Positions 33,438 to 42,642 are shown, counted from the stretch's first letter. The stretch is 64,000 bases of DNA from Alishewanella metallidurans (GCF_036983985.1 NZ_JALAHQ010000003.1:248001-312000); one strand, 5' to 3'. Notes: generated by a model from the letters alone, not told the origin. Numbers and translations: made by a program.

Positions 33438-35198
33438 TTACTGTTGCAGTTGTTGTAAGTGTGCGGAAAATTCGCTGGCGTTTTTAAAACCAGTTACGCG
33501 AGCCTGAGTTAGGTCGGTACCGTCTGGGCTGAAAAATAGCAAAGTTGGTAAGCCTAACACTCGGTAGTGTTCCAACACGGCTTGATCTTTAAGGGTATTT
33601 TTAGTGACATCAACCTTTAGTAATTGCATGTTTTGCATCTGCGCCTGAACTTCAGGTTTAGGAAAAGTTAAGTGCTCAAATTCTTTACAGGCAATGCACC
33701 AATCTGCGTACAGGTCGACCATAGTGTAGCGGCCATCACTATTGGCTACTTTTTGTTGTAGTTGTTCTAAGCTAGTAACCAACTCAAAACCTGTGCTTTG
33801 TGTTTGTGTTGCGGTAGTTGAGGTTGCTGGCGCTGGCCACCAATGCTGTATGTTTAAATACAAGATAGCGACCATAAGCAGTTGACCAATAATTAACAGT
33901 ATCGCCTTCGCGCTGGAATTTTGCAGGCTAAAGAGCACCCGGTATATGTAGATAACGAACGCCAATGCTAATAATGACCCCGCGGCTAATACATAGCTAA
34001 ACGGCAACATACGGTCAAGTAAAATAAGCGGTACGGCCAATAACAAAAAGCCAAAGGTCGATTTTACCGCGTTCATCCAGTTACCCGCTTTAGGTAAAAG
34101 CTTGCCACCTGAGCTGCCCAACAATAATAATGGCAAGCCCATACCTAGGCTTAAAATATATAAGGTTATGGCACCAAGCAGTAAATCACCGCTTTGGGCA
34201 ACATACAATAATGCTGCCGATAACGGTGCGGTGGTGCACGGTGATGCAATTAAACCCGACAGCGCGCCCATAACAAAGGTGCCCTTGTGTGACCCGCCTT
34301 GTTGCTTGTTACTAACCTTGCTAATTTTCTCTTGCCAGCTTGATGGTAGGCTTAAATTAAATGCACCAAACATAGACAGCGCTAACACAATGAAAATAAT
34401 ACTGGCAACAATTAGCACGGCAGGGTGCTGCATATAGCCCTGAAATTTCACACCTAAACTAGCAATAACTAGCCCAAGTAATGAATAAGTAATAGCCATA
34501 CCCTGCACGTAAGAAAACGATAAGGTAAAGGCGCGTTTATTGGACAAACCCGCACCTTGGCCAACAATAATGCTAGTTAAAATTGGGTACATTGGGAATA
34601 CGCATGGCGTAAAGGCCAAACCAATACCCAATAAAAAAAAGCCCGCTAAGGTAGCAATGCTGGCGCCCGCAGTTAATTTCTCTGCCAGTTGGTTTTGGCT
34701 TGATACTGGCAGCGAACTTGAGGGCGTGCTGGTTGATGCCGCATTGGTGGGGGTAACCGATAATAGCGGTACTTCTTTAGTGACTGGCGGATAGCAAAGA
34801 CCTGCTTCGGCACAGCCCATATACTGAATTTTAAATACTGCATCTTCGCTAACGTCAGTTAACGGAATACGCAGTGTAAGTTGATGAAAATAAACATCAG
34901 TTACACCAAAGTACTCATCTTCAATTTGCATACTAGCAGGGTACGATGGGTGAGAAAAACTCACCGCAATGCCGCCGAGTTTAATTTTGTCTTTGTATAA
35001 ATAGTAGTTATCAGCAATGTTCCAGCTAATAATTAATGCATTGTCCTGCTGAATAAAATCAAACTCAAAGGCTTGGTCAACAGGCAAAAAATTGTCAGTC
35101 GGCTTAAGTAAGCTATCGAGCACTGAATTTTGTTGTGCGAGTGCAGCCCCTGCTAAGGCAAACCATAATAAAAATGGCAGAACAAATACTTTAAACAT
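33438..35198 (-). CDS. dsbD: Thiol:disulfide interchange protein DsbD
   Basis: DsbD carries electrons from cytoplasmic thioredoxin across the inner membrane to periplasmic DsbC/CcmG-type partners. The 586-residue protein has a signal peptide (to about residue 21) and a periplasmic alpha domain with the redox pair in MGCAEAGLCYPP. The central membrane domain (about 180-440) has cysteines in FTPCVFPMYPIL and IASPCTTAPLSA. The C-terminal thioredoxin-like gamma domain has CIAC in YADWCIACKEF. It lies upstream of and divergent from groES, the same neighbourhood as in E. coli but without cutA or fxsA. Confidence 0.96.
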   Translation of the reverse strand: MFKVFVLPFLLWFALAGAALAQQNSVLDSLLKPTDNFLPVDQAFEFDFIQQDNALIISWNIADNYYLYKDKIKLGGIAVSFSHPSYPASMQIEDEYFGVTDVYFHQLTLRIPLTDVSEDAVFKIQYMGCAEAGLCYPPVTKEVPLLSVTPTNAASTSTPSSSLPVSSQNQLAEKLTAGASIATLAGFFLLGIGLAFTPCVFPMYPILTSIIVGQGAGLSNKRAFTLSFSYVQGMAITYSLLGLVIASLGVKFQGYMQHPAVLIVASIIFIVLALSMFGAFNLSLPSSWQEKISKVSNKQQGGSHKGTFVMGALSGLIASPCTTAPLSAALLYVAQSGDLLLGAITLYILSLGMGLPLLLLGSSGGKLLPKAGNWMNAVKSTFGFLLLAVPLILLDRMLPFSYVLAAGSLLALAFVIYIYRVLFSLQNSSAKAILLIIGQLLMVAILYLNIQHWWPAPATSTTATQTQSTGFELVTSLEQLQQKVANSDGRYTMVDLYADWCIACKEFEHLTFPKPEVQAQMQNMQLLKVDVTKNTLKDQAVLEHYRVLGLPTLLFFSPDGTDLTQARVTGFKNASEFSAHLQQLQQ

Positions 35199-35401
35199 CT
35201 ACTTATATTTCCTCATATACCGCGCCTACATAGCTGTAGTGCAACATTGCTCAGTTACAGAATACGACAATAGCCGAGGCTTGGCTTTCTATTTGTCATA
35301 AATTTCGTGTAAGTAAAGACCTTGTATTTACGCAGGTTATTTCACTAACTGCTGAAATAAATATTTATTAAACAAAAGACTAAGAAATTTTAGCCTTAGC
35401 C

Positions 35402-35430
35402 CTTGGTTTTTTTTTCGCGTTACCCCATAT
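35402..35430 (+). promoter_or_regulatory. Heat-shock (sigma-32) promoter of groES-groEL
   Basis: CTTGGT (35402-35407) and CCCCATAT (35423-35430) are separated by 15 bases. CCCCATNT is the heat-shock -10 consensus, and the CTTG core of the -35 is present. It lies about 60 bases before groES, with a purine-rich leader and AGGAG site. Confidence 0.75.
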
Positions 35431-35488
35431 ATGCAGCACACAATTTAACACCCATGTTAAATCACAAAGAAGCTTTAGGAGATAGAGC

Positions 35489-35779
35489 ATGAATATTCGT
35501 CCATTACATGACCGTGTCATCATCAAACGTTTAGAAGCTGAGAGCAAATCAGCTGGTGGCATTGTACTAACTGGCGCTTCAGCAGAGAAATCTACTCGTG
35601 GTGAAGTTGTTGCAGTGGGCAATGGCCGCGTTTTAGAGAGCGGTGATGTAAAACCGTTAGACGTTAAAGTTGGCGACAAAGTACTGTTCGGCGCTTATGT
35701 TGAGCGCACTGAGAAAATTGATGGTCAAGAATACGTGATCACCAAAGAAGACAATATCTTAGGTGTAATTCTGGATTAA
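35489..35779 (+). CDS. groES: Co-chaperonin GroES
   Basis: The seven-subunit lid of the GroEL folding chamber. The 96-residue protein starts MNIRPLHDRVIIKR, has the mobile loop ESKSAGGIVLTGAS that contacts GroEL, and ends with the conserved YVITKEDNILGVI. The start is set by AGGAG seven bases upstream. groEL follows after 47 bases in the same transcript. Confidence 0.98.
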   Translation: MNIRPLHDRVIIKRLEAESKSAGGIVLTGASAEKSTRGEVVAVGNGRVLESGDVKPLDVKVGDKVLFGAYVERTEKIDGQEYVITKEDNILGVILD

Positions 35780-35826
35780 TTTTTTGAACCGTATAACGCA
35801 TTAACTAAATGTAAGGATTAAAGAAA

Positions 35827-37464
35827 ATGGCAGCAAAAGACGTACGTTTTGGCGATGAAGCCCGTAACAAGATGCTTAAAGGCGTCAATATTTTAGCAAA
35901 CGCTGTGCGCGTAACTTTAGGGCCAAAAGGCCGTAACGTTATTTTAGACAAGTCATTCGGCGCGCCACTGATCACTAAAGATGGTGTATCAGTAGCAAAA
36001 GAAATTGAGCTAGAAGACAAGTTTGAAAATATGGGCGCGCAGATGGTGAAAGAAGTTGCTTCTAAAGCCAATGATGAGGCTGGTGACGGCACAACTACTG
36101 CAACAGTATTAGCGCAAAACATCATTAACGAAGGTGTTAAAGCGGTTGCAGCCGGTATGAATCCAATGGATTTAAAACGCGGTATTGATAAAGCCGTTAT
36201 TGCTGCAGTAGCTGAATTGAAATTACTGTCGCAACCATGTGCTGATACTAAAGCTATTGCTCAAGTAGGTACTATTTCAGCTAACTCTGACGATGAAATT
36301 GGCCAAATTATTGCCAATGCCATGGACAAAGTAGGCAAAGAAGGCGTTATTACTGTTGAAGAAGGCCAAGGTCTAGCAAACGAGCTAGATGTGGTTGAAG
36401 GTATGCAGTTTGACCGTGGTTACTTGTCACCTTATTTCATCAACAACCAAGAAGCGGGCCAGGTAGAATTGGATAACCCGTACATTCTTACTATTGATAA
36501 GAAAATTTCTAACATCCGTGAGTTATTACCGGTATTAGAAGGCGTAGCTAAATCAGGTAAGCCATTGTTAATTATTGCTGAAGACGTAGAAGGCGAAGCG
36601 TTAGCTACGTTAGTAGTAAATAACATGCGTGGTATCGTTAAAATTTCTGCAGTAAAAGCACCAGGTTTCGGCGATCGTCGTAAAGCCATGCTGCAAGATA
36701 TTGCTACTTTAGCTGGCGGTACGGTAATTTCTGAAGAAATTGGTATGGAATTAGAAAAAGCCGGCTTAGAAGAGTTAGGTACAGCTAAACGCGTAGTGAT
36801 CACCAAAGATAACACCACTATTATTGACGGTGCTGGTGAGCAAGGCGCTATTGATGCCCGCGTGAAGCAAATACGCCAGCAAATTGAAGAAGCAACCTCA
36901 GATTACGATAAAGAAAAACTGCAAGAGCGTTTAGCTAAATTAGCTGGCGGTGTTGCTGTAATCAAAGTAGGTGCGGCAACTGAAATTGAAATGAAAGAGA
37001 AAAAACACCGCGTTGAAGATGCATTACATGCAACTCGTGCCGCAGTAGAAGAGGGCGTAGTGCCTGGCGGTGGCGTAGCCTTAGTGCGTGTAGCGGCTAA
37101 ATTAGTTGATTTACGTGGCCTTAACGAAGACCAAAACCACGGTATTAAAATTGCCTTACGGGCAATGGAATCGCCACTGCGTCAAATCGTTGATAACGCC
37201 GGTGATGAATCATCAGTAGTAGTAAACCAAGTTAAACAAGGTACTGGTAACTACGGTTACAACGCGGCAACGGGTGAGTACGGCGATATGCTAGAAATGG
37301 GTATCTTAGACCCAACTAAAGTAACGCGTTCAGCACTGCAGTTTGCGGCCTCTGTAGGTTCATTAATGATTACTACCGAAGCTATGGTTACTGAACTACC
37401 AAAGTCTGACACTGGTGCAATGCCTGATATGGGCGGCATGGGTGGTATGGGCGGTATGATGTAA
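35827..37464 (+). CDS. groEL: Chaperonin GroEL
   Basis: The 60-kDa chaperonin, 545 residues, beginning AAKDVRFGDEARNKMLKGVN. It has the ATP-binding TLGPKGRNV and the DGTTTATVLA segment with the catalytic aspartate, the apical domain around IIAEDVEGEALATLVVNN, and the GGM-repeat tail GGMGGMGGMM. Length and sequence are normal for gammaproteobacteria. A strong terminator follows. Confidence 0.99.
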   Translation: MAAKDVRFGDEARNKMLKGVNILANAVRVTLGPKGRNVILDKSFGAPLITKDGVSVAKEIELEDKFENMGAQMVKEVASKANDEAGDGTTTATVLAQNIINEGVKAVAAGMNPMDLKRGIDKAVIAAVAELKLLSQPCADTKAIAQVGTISANSDDEIGQIIANAMDKVGKEGVITVEEGQGLANELDVVEGMQFDRGYLSPYFINNQEAGQVELDNPYILTIDKKISNIRELLPVLEGVAKSGKPLLIIAEDVEGEALATLVVNNMRGIVKISAVKAPGFGDRRKAMLQDIATLAGGTVISEEIGMELEKAGLEELGTAKRVVITKDNTTIIDGAGEQGAIDARVKQIRQQIEEATSDYDKEKLQERLAKLAGGVAVIKVGAATEIEMKEKKHRVEDALHATRAAVEEGVVPGGGVALVRVAAKLVDLRGLNEDQNHGIKIALRAMESPLRQIVDNAGDESSVVVNQVKQGTGNYGYNAATGEYGDMLEMGILDPTKVTRSALQFAASVGSLMITTEAMVTELPKSDTGAMPDMGGMGGMGGMM

Positions 37465-37490
37465 ACCGTTGGTAAGTTATCACTTACTTA

Positions 37491-37515
37491 AAACCCCAGC
37501 ATTGCTGGGGTTTTT
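37491..37515 (+). terminator. Terminator of groES-groEL
   Basis: A ten-base stem AAACCCCAGC / GCTGGGGTTT with an ATT loop, followed by further T, 26 bases after the groEL stop. Confidence 0.9.
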
Positions 37516-37673
37516 GTTTTTAGGCTAAGGTGTTTTGGCTACATCTTTATACAAAACATTACGAGCATAGTGTTAGCAATTAGCGTTATAGTGGTAACAG
37601 TAACTAAACTTAATATGTACTTTAGGCTCTAATGGTGTGACTAAACTCACCTAACAACAGCAGGAGATTGGCG

Positions 37674-38219
37674 ATGCGTAATAAACTTGTTATTTGCGGA
37701 TTTGCGGCGCTGCTATGCAGCACAATTTATTCGGCCGAGCTGCACTCTGCCGAGGTTGAAGTAAAATGGCAGCAGCCAGAAAAATTTACTGATATTCAAC
37801 CTTCAAACGATAATCGTAAAGTGTACCGTGAACGGGTAATGAAAAAGTTTGATGAGTTTTTTCAACAGCTCGCCGCCAAGTTGCCAGAAGGCTATAGCTG
37901 GCAGGTTACGGTTACTGATATCGATCTTGCCGGTGATGTAGACTACTTCGCAGGTGGTGCTGGTAATGCGCTACGCATAGTGAAAGATTTATACTCACCC
38001 GCCATTAAGTTTAACCACGTATTGCGTGATAATTTTGGCGAAGAACTGTTAAACGAAGAAGAAAAGCTACGCGATCTGGGTTTTATGCAAACCATAGGGC
38101 AAAATACTAATTCTAACGATTTTCATTATGAACAAACCATGTTGCAAAACTGGTTTAACAAGGTGCTATTACCAAAAGTAGAGCAGCATAGCGCGGCACT
38201 ACCTAAAGTAAGTCAGTAA
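37674..38219 (+). CDS. DUF3016 periplasmic protein
   Basis: A 181-residue secreted protein of unknown function. The signal peptide (about 1-22) is followed by a domain with the family hallmarks: YRERVMKKFDEFFQQLAAKLP, the highly conserved VTVTDIDLAGDV, and the C-terminal LRDNFGEELLNEEEKLRDLGF. This matches DUF3016 as I remember it. Start ATG 37674 is chosen over TTG 37668 because AGGAG (37662-37666) is seven bases away. It faces the next gene tail to tail. Confidence 0.75.
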   Translation: MRNKLVICGFAALLCSTIYSAELHSAEVEVKWQQPEKFTDIQPSNDNRKVYRERVMKKFDEFFQQLAAKLPEGYSWQVTVTDIDLAGDVDYFAGGAGNALRIVKDLYSPAIKFNHVLRDNFGEELLNEEEKLRDLGFMQTIGQNTNSNDFHYEQTMLQNWFNKVLLPKVEQHSAALPKVSQ

Positions 38220-38234
38220 AATATGTCGGCTAAT

Positions 38235-38546
38235 TTAGCTACTGATGGCTGCGCGAAACTCAGCTAGCGTGCTGTGTAGCTGCTTTAACTGCTGCACAAC
38301 ACGCTGTAGCGTAGCGGTATTAAACTGCTGACTATGGCGCATTGCAGCTACCTGTTCTGCCGTTTCGGCTAAATAAGGCATAAAGCGATTACTAGACGCT
38401 TGAAATAATTGGTTATCAGCAAAAATGCGCTGGTGCTTGGCATGGCCTTGCTGTTGCAAGTTATCAAGCAGTGCATCAGCGTCTACGGCTTTGCGGTACA
38501 GCTCTTTCAAATTGTCATCAAGTTGCGTAAGTAAAGTATCCATCAT
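38235..38546 (-). CDS. Small helical protein resembling the N-terminal domain of PriC
   Basis: A 103-residue, all-helical, Gln/Leu-rich protein. Residues about 40-70 (RIFADNQLFQASSNRFMPYL followed by AETAEQVAAM) resemble, from memory, the E. coli PriC N-terminal pattern R-F-x3-LFQ-x8-L-x-E-x5-AAL. PriC (about 175 residues) restarts replication by loading DnaB. If this is PriC, its C-terminal DnaB/SSB-interacting domain is missing, because the frame stops at residue 103. It could also be an unrelated helical protein. It lies 15 bases from the end of the DUF3016 gene, in opposite orientation. Confidence 0.4.
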   Translation of the reverse strand: MMDTLLTQLDDNLKELYRKAVDADALLDNLQQQGHAKHQRIFADNQLFQASSNRFMPYLAETAEQVAAMRHSQQFNTATLQRVVQQLKQLHSTLAEFRAAISS

Positions 38547-38710
38547 CGCGCTTAGCTAAAGAATAATAGCGGCATTATGCCATAAGGCCGTATCCACTTC
38601 AGCACGCGTGGCGGGTGAGAACAAAAGTATTTTTTACACGAACCGTTCCCTTCGCAAATGTTTTGTTATACTATATCGTTTCATTAGTTTTACTATCTAG
38701 AGTGAGCATC

Positions 38711-39103
38711 GTGTTAGCAGCGGTTAGAAATGCATTTGATAAAATCGGTATTACAGTAACGTCGCTTTGCGCTATTCACTGTATTTTGCTGCCGGTTATT
38801 CTGCCTGTATTGCCTTTGTTGGGGTTAAGTGCAGTGCATAATCACGCTTTTGAACGCATTGTATTACTGATTACTATGGTGCTGGGCTTTATTACCTTGT
38901 TTATTGGTTTTCATCGTTACCACCGTAAACTTTATCCGTTTTACTCGTTATTTCTTGGCGGTTTTATTTACTGGCAAAAGGATACTTGGGGCGCGGATTA
39001 CGAGCACGTCGTATTAATGGTAGGTGCGGCGCTGGTAGTATTAGCGCACGTAATGAATATGCGCTTATGTAATAGCTGCAATAGCTGTGAAGACGAGCAT
39101 TAA
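38711..39103 (+). CDS. MerC-domain membrane protein
   Basis: A 130-residue protein with four hydrophobic segments and the MerC-type motif C20-x2-HC in TSLCAIHCILLPV, plus a C-terminal cysteine cluster (CNSCNSCEDEH) that could bind metal. MerC moves mercuric ions inward in mer operons. Chromosomal relatives with no mer genes nearby, as here, have no known substrate. I chose GTG 38711. The frame opens upstream at 38615, but a TATACT box at 38667-38672 suggests transcription begins after that point, and the chosen start gives the family's usual length. Confidence 0.65.
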   Translation: MLAAVRNAFDKIGITVTSLCAIHCILLPVILPVLPLLGLSAVHNHAFERIVLLITMVLGFITLFIGFHRYHRKLYPFYSLFLGGFIYWQKDTWGADYEHVVLMVGAALVVLAHVMNMRLCNSCNSCEDEH

Positions 39104-39137
39104 CAGCCAAGTGAGTTAACTTAGCTTTATCTACACT

Positions 39138-39833
39138 TTACTGCGGCAATAAGCAGCCTCGACTTCTTGCTGGATAATTAGTAAAAATGCCATCTACACC
39201 ATATTGCTGCATTCTGGCAATGTCATCTGCACTATCAACCGTATACACATACACTTTCAGCCCTCGCGCTTTGGCGTCATCGACGAAAGCTTGGTTAATA
39301 AAGCTAATATCGCAATTTACCGAGTTAGCTTGCAGCTGTTGGGCAAAGGCCGCGTAATCAATGGGTAAACTCGCTGTTAGCGCACCGAGCTTTAACTCCG
39401 GCCTAGTGTGTTTTAGCTGTAATAATAAATGATGGTTAAACGACGAGATTAGCAATTGCTGGCAGTCAAAACCAAGTTGTTGCTCGGCTTGTTGCAGCAG
39501 TGCTAGTAACGGCGCTACGGTGTTTTCACCCTTTAATTCAATATTCAACCATAACTTATTTTGCACGCGCTGCAGCACCTGCCACAGCGTAGGAATTTTC
39601 TCGCCGCTGCCGGCATCTAGCTGCATTAGCTGGGCTAAGCTGTGCTGATAAATACTGCCAGTGCCATTAGTGGTGCGTGCTAAGTGGTAGTCGTGGATCA
39701 CAATTAATTCGCCATCAACCACAAACACATCAAGTTCGATAGCGTCGGCACACTGCATAATGGCGTGGTCGAATGCTAACAGCGTGTTTTCTGGATATTC
39801 GCCGCTAGCACCGCGATGGGCAATAATTTGCAT
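39138..39833 (-). CDS. Glycerophosphodiester phosphodiesterase
   Basis: A cytoplasmic GDPD, 231 residues, which hydrolyses glycerophosphodiesters from phospholipid turnover to glycerol-3-phosphate and an alcohol (UgpQ-like). Motifs: IAHRGASGEYPENTLLAF with the catalytic His/Arg, IELDVFVVDGELIVIHDYHLARTT with metal-binding Glu/Asp and the second histidine, NIELKGE, and GIFTNYPA at the C-terminus. There is no signal peptide. It lies behind psd on the minus strand (37-base gap), so both act in phospholipid metabolism. Confidence 0.9.
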   Translation of the reverse strand: MQIIAHRGASGEYPENTLLAFDHAIMQCADAIELDVFVVDGELIVIHDYHLARTTNGTGSIYQHSLAQLMQLDAGSGEKIPTLWQVLQRVQNKLWLNIELKGENTVAPLLALLQQAEQQLGFDCQQLLISSFNHHLLLQLKHTRPELKLGALTASLPIDYAAFAQQLQANSVNCDISFINQAFVDDAKARGLKVYVYTVDSADDIARMQQYGVDGIFTNYPARSRGCLLPQ

Positions 39834-39870
39834 TTATCTCCACCTTGAAAAATTAGTTATGGCCTAAACG

Positions 39871-40728
39871 TTAGTTTAGCTTAGCAAACGGCTCACCCAT
39901 GCGGGTTACTGTGCCTGCTTGTTGCTCAGCTAAAAATTGTAGTTTATTAGCTGGAAATGCCAACACGACAGTAGAGCCTAATTTAAAGCGGCCCATTTCG
40001 GCGCCTTTTTCTAGCGTAATCGCGGTTTTACCGTGTGCCGGATAATTCCAACGGAATACATGCTTACCGGCTGGCGGCGTTACCGTGCCGGCCCATACGG
40101 TTTCAATGCTGGCAACAATAGTTGCGCCTACTAATACCAAGGCCATTGGCCCTAACTCGGTATCAAAAATAGTGACTACGCGTTCATTGCGGGCAAATAA
40201 GTCGGGTACGTTTTCAGCGGTTAACGGGTTAACGGAAAACAGGTCTCCAGGGACGTAAATCATTTGCCGTAATGTGCCTGTAATTGGCATATGAATGCGA
40301 TGATAATCTTTAGGTGCTAAATAAATAGTGGCAAATTCGCCGCCCATAAAGGGTTCGGCAGTGGCTATATCGCCGCCTAATAACGCTTGCAGCGAATAGT
40401 TATGGTTTTTTGCTTGCACCAGTTGGCCTTGTACAATAGAGCCTAGTTGGCTAATGCAACCGTCTACCGGATGAGCAATAATGTGGGGCTCGATGGCTAA
40501 TGGGCGAATACCGTCTTTTAATGGCCGAGTAAAAAATTCGTTAAAGCTGGCATATTGCTCTGCGTTTTCAAATTGCGCTTCAGCCATATTAATACCGTAA
40601 GCCTTAATAAAACGGTTAATTAAAAAATGTGTAAACCAGCCCAGTTTTGCCGCGGCAAGTTTACCTACTAAGCGTGAAATTAAATGCTTTGGCAGAAGAT
40701 ACTGCAGGGTAATTTTTAAATTATCCAT
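39871..40728 (-). CDS. psd: Phosphatidylserine decarboxylase proenzyme
   Basis: Makes phosphatidylethanolamine at the inner membrane. The 285-residue proenzyme cleaves itself at the LGST motif (FKLGSTVVLAFP, about residues 252-255) to give the pyruvoyl alpha subunit. Other family segments are FNEFFTRPLKDGIRP, HPVDGCISQLG, and LAPKDYHRIHMPITG. It follows rsgA by 36 bases on the minus strand, matching the orn / rsgA-psd arrangement of E. coli. Confidence 0.97.
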   Translation of the reverse strand: MDNLKITLQYLLPKHLISRLVGKLAAAKLGWFTHFLINRFIKAYGINMAEAQFENAEQYASFNEFFTRPLKDGIRPLAIEPHIIAHPVDGCISQLGSIVQGQLVQAKNHNYSLQALLGGDIATAEPFMGGEFATIYLAPKDYHRIHMPITGTLRQMIYVPGDLFSVNPLTAENVPDLFARNERVVTIFDTELGPMALVLVGATIVASIETVWAGTVTPPAGKHVFRWNYPAHGKTAITLEKGAEMGRFKLGSTVVLAFPANKLQFLAEQQAGTVTRMGEPFAKLN

Positions 40729-40764
40729 TGTGCTCTCAGTTATAAGTTAGTTATTGGTGATCGG

Positions 40765-41799
40765 TTAAAAATAATTGGGTTTATCTTGCGCCATACTGGC
40801 AAGAATTTTTAAATAGCTGTCGTAGCGTTCATGGCTAACCTCGCCATTCTCGACGGCATGCTGAATGGCACAGCCCGGATCGGCAATATGTTTGCAGTCG
40901 CGGTATTTGCAGCGCCCTAACCAAGGCGTAAACTCGACAAAACCGCGCGTTACTTCTTCAGCGGTTAAATGCCATAGAGCAAATTCGCGAATACCCGGTG
41001 AATCTATTAGATCTCCACCATTAGGTAAATGATACAACCGCGATACCGTGGTTGTATGCTGCCCAAGACCTGAGTTAGTCGAAACCTCTTGGGTGTGTGC
41101 CGCTAGGCCTGGCATTAGGCTGTTCATTAATGATGATTTACCCACACCGGATTGACCAACAAAGATGCTGGTGCCGCTATGTAAGTAATCGAGTAATTGC
41201 TGCATGCCCAAGTTGGCTTTAGCGCTAACCAGCAAAAAATCATAGCCAAGCTTTTGATATAACGCGAGTTGCTGCTCGGTAGCTTGTAGTTCATCTGCGC
41301 TAAGTAAGTCTACTTTATTAATGACCAGCAAGGGTTTAATACCGGTTATTTCGGCAGCAACTAAGTAGCGGTCGATAATATTTAGTGACAGCGTAGGTAA
41401 AATAGCTGAAACAATAATCATTAAGTCGATATTAGCGGCTACTGGTTTTAGGCCATCATAAAAATCGGGGCGTAATAGCACTGAGCTGCGTTCTTCTACC
41501 GCATCAATTACGCCATCTACACCACCTGTGGGGTGCAATGCGCGACGCCAAATTACCTGATCACCGGTTACCAGTGAGGCAATAGCGCGGCGCATATTAC
41601 AGCGCACCACGTCGCCGTGCTGATCTTCAACGTCGGCGTGCTGGCCAAAGCGGCTTAATACTAAACCGGTTTCTACGGCGGCAAAGCTGGCGTCATCAAC
41701 AGATTCGACACCTTTGTTTTTTGCTACCCTTAGCCTTTTACTGGCGTTATCGACAATGCGCTGCTGTTGGCGCTGGGTAAGATGTTTTTTCTTCGTCAC
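40765..41799 (-). CDS. rsgA: Small-subunit ribosome biogenesis GTPase RsgA
   Basis: A circularly permuted GTPase that checks late 30S maturation. It has an N-terminal OB-fold, then G motifs in permuted order: NKVDLL (G4), SAKAN-like (G5), GQSGVGKSSLMN (P-loop), and DSPGIREF (G3). The C-terminal zinc-binding domain follows (CKYRDCKHIADPGCAI). The frame opens further upstream (41892), but homologues start at the basic TKKKHLTQRQQQRI, so I place the start at GTG 41799 (344 residues). It is divergent from orn. Confidence 0.94.
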   Translation of the reverse strand: MTKKKHLTQRQQQRIVDNASKRLRVAKNKGVESVDDASFAAVETGLVLSRFGQHADVEDQHGDVVRCNMRRAIASLVTGDQVIWRRALHPTGGVDGVIDAVEERSSVLLRPDFYDGLKPVAANIDLMIIVSAILPTLSLNIIDRYLVAAEITGIKPLLVINKVDLLSADELQATEQQLALYQKLGYDFLLVSAKANLGMQQLLDYLHSGTSIFVGQSGVGKSSLMNSLMPGLAAHTQEVSTNSGLGQHTTTVSRLYHLPNGGDLIDSPGIREFALWHLTAEEVTRGFVEFTPWLGRCKYRDCKHIADPGCAIQHAVENGEVSHERYDSYLKILASMAQDKPNYF

Positions 41800-41910
41800 G
41801 GCGTCTGTTTTCGCTCTGATGTAAAGGATGCTATTACTGCTAAGCTTAGGGCGTGTATGATACCCGTATTCTGTAAATGAACAAAGCAGCATGCTGCGTA
41901 AGGGCTTTTG

Positions 41911-42462
41911 ATGAGTGTAAATGATAATAATCTAGTTTGGCTTGATTTAGAAATGACCGGACTAGAGCCAAAAACCGACGTTATTCTAGAAATGGCGACC
42001 ATAGTTACTGATAGTCAGTTAAATATACTCGCTGAAGGGCCGGTGTTTGCTATTAAACAATCGGACGAGGTGCTAGATAATATGAGTGCTTGGTGTGTTG
42101 AGCAACATGGCAAAAGTGGTTTAACCGCCCGCTGTCGTGCAAGTAGCGTTAGCTTAGCTGAGGCTGAGCAGCAAACAATTGCCTTTTTACAGCAATATGT
42201 AAATGCGGGTAAATCGCCAATGTGTGGCAATAGCATTGGCCAAGACCGGCGTTTTTTAGCAGAATATGCACCACAATTGGAAGCTTTTTTTCACTACCGT
42301 AATTTAGACGTGAGTACGGTAAAAGAATTGGCACGGCGCTGGCACCCTGATGTATTAGCGAAAGTACAAAAAGCCGGCAGCCATTTAGCGCTAGACGATA
42401 TTCGCGAGTCAATTGCTGAATTAGTAACCTATCGCACGCATTTTTTTAAATTACCTGAATAA
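41911..42462 (+). CDS. orn: Oligoribonuclease
   Basis: A DEDD-family 3'-5' exonuclease that degrades short RNAs and pGpG, and is essential in many gammaproteobacteria. The 183-residue protein starts MSVNDNNLVWLDLEMTGL. It carries the first acidic motif LDLEMTG, then GNSIGQDRRFLAEYAP, and the final motif SHLALDDIRESI. The ATG at 41911 is preceded by AAGGGC; a TTG three bases earlier is possible. It is divergent from rsgA and followed by tRNA-Gly. Confidence 0.97.
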   Translation: MSVNDNNLVWLDLEMTGLEPKTDVILEMATIVTDSQLNILAEGPVFAIKQSDEVLDNMSAWCVEQHGKSGLTARCRASSVSLAEAEQQTIAFLQQYVNAGKSPMCGNSIGQDRRFLAEYAPQLEAFFHYRNLDVSTVKELARRWHPDVLAKVQKAGSHLALDDIRESIAELVTYRTHFFKLPE

Positions 42463-42467
42463 AATGC

Positions 42468-42495
42468 TTGCATAAGCCAACCGATTTTGTAAAAT
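42468..42495 (+). promoter_or_regulatory. Promoter of tRNA-Gly
   Basis: TTGCAT (42468-42473), a 16-base spacer and TAAAAT (42490-42495), followed by a GCGCGCC discriminator. That GC-rich stretch is typical of stringently controlled stable-RNA promoters. Confidence 0.7.
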
Positions 42496-42528
42496 GCGCG
42501 CCATCAGAACGCAACAGCGTTAGATTTT

Positions 42529-42604
42529 GCGAGTATAGCTCAGCTGGTAGAGCGCGACCTTGCCAAGGTCGAGGTCACGAGTTCGAACCTCGTTACTCGC
42601 TCCA
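42529..42604 (+). tRNA. tRNA-Gly (anticodon GCC)
   Basis: A complete 76-base cloverleaf including encoded CCA. The acceptor stem is GCGAGTA/TACTCGC and the D arm is GCTC-AGCTGGTA-GAGC. The anticodon stem CGACC/GGTCG carries loop TTGCCAA, giving anticodon GCC. The T arm is ACGAG/CTCGT with TTCGAAC. It is transcribed singly, between its own promoter and terminator. Confidence 0.98.
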
Positions 42605-42611
42605 AATTAAT

Positions 42612-42642
42612 AAAAAAAGCCGCTTTTTAGCGGCTTTTTTTA
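42612..42642 (+). terminator. Terminator of tRNA-Gly
   Basis: AAAAAAAGCCGCT and AGCGGCTTTTTTT form a long stem with a TTTT-type loop, eight bases after the tRNA end. Confidence 0.9.

Noticed and set aside
42529..42604. tRNA-Gly as an integration site for a mobile element
   Set aside because: No repeat of the tRNA 3' end, integrase or change of gene character follows; the next gene is an ordinary metabolic gene.
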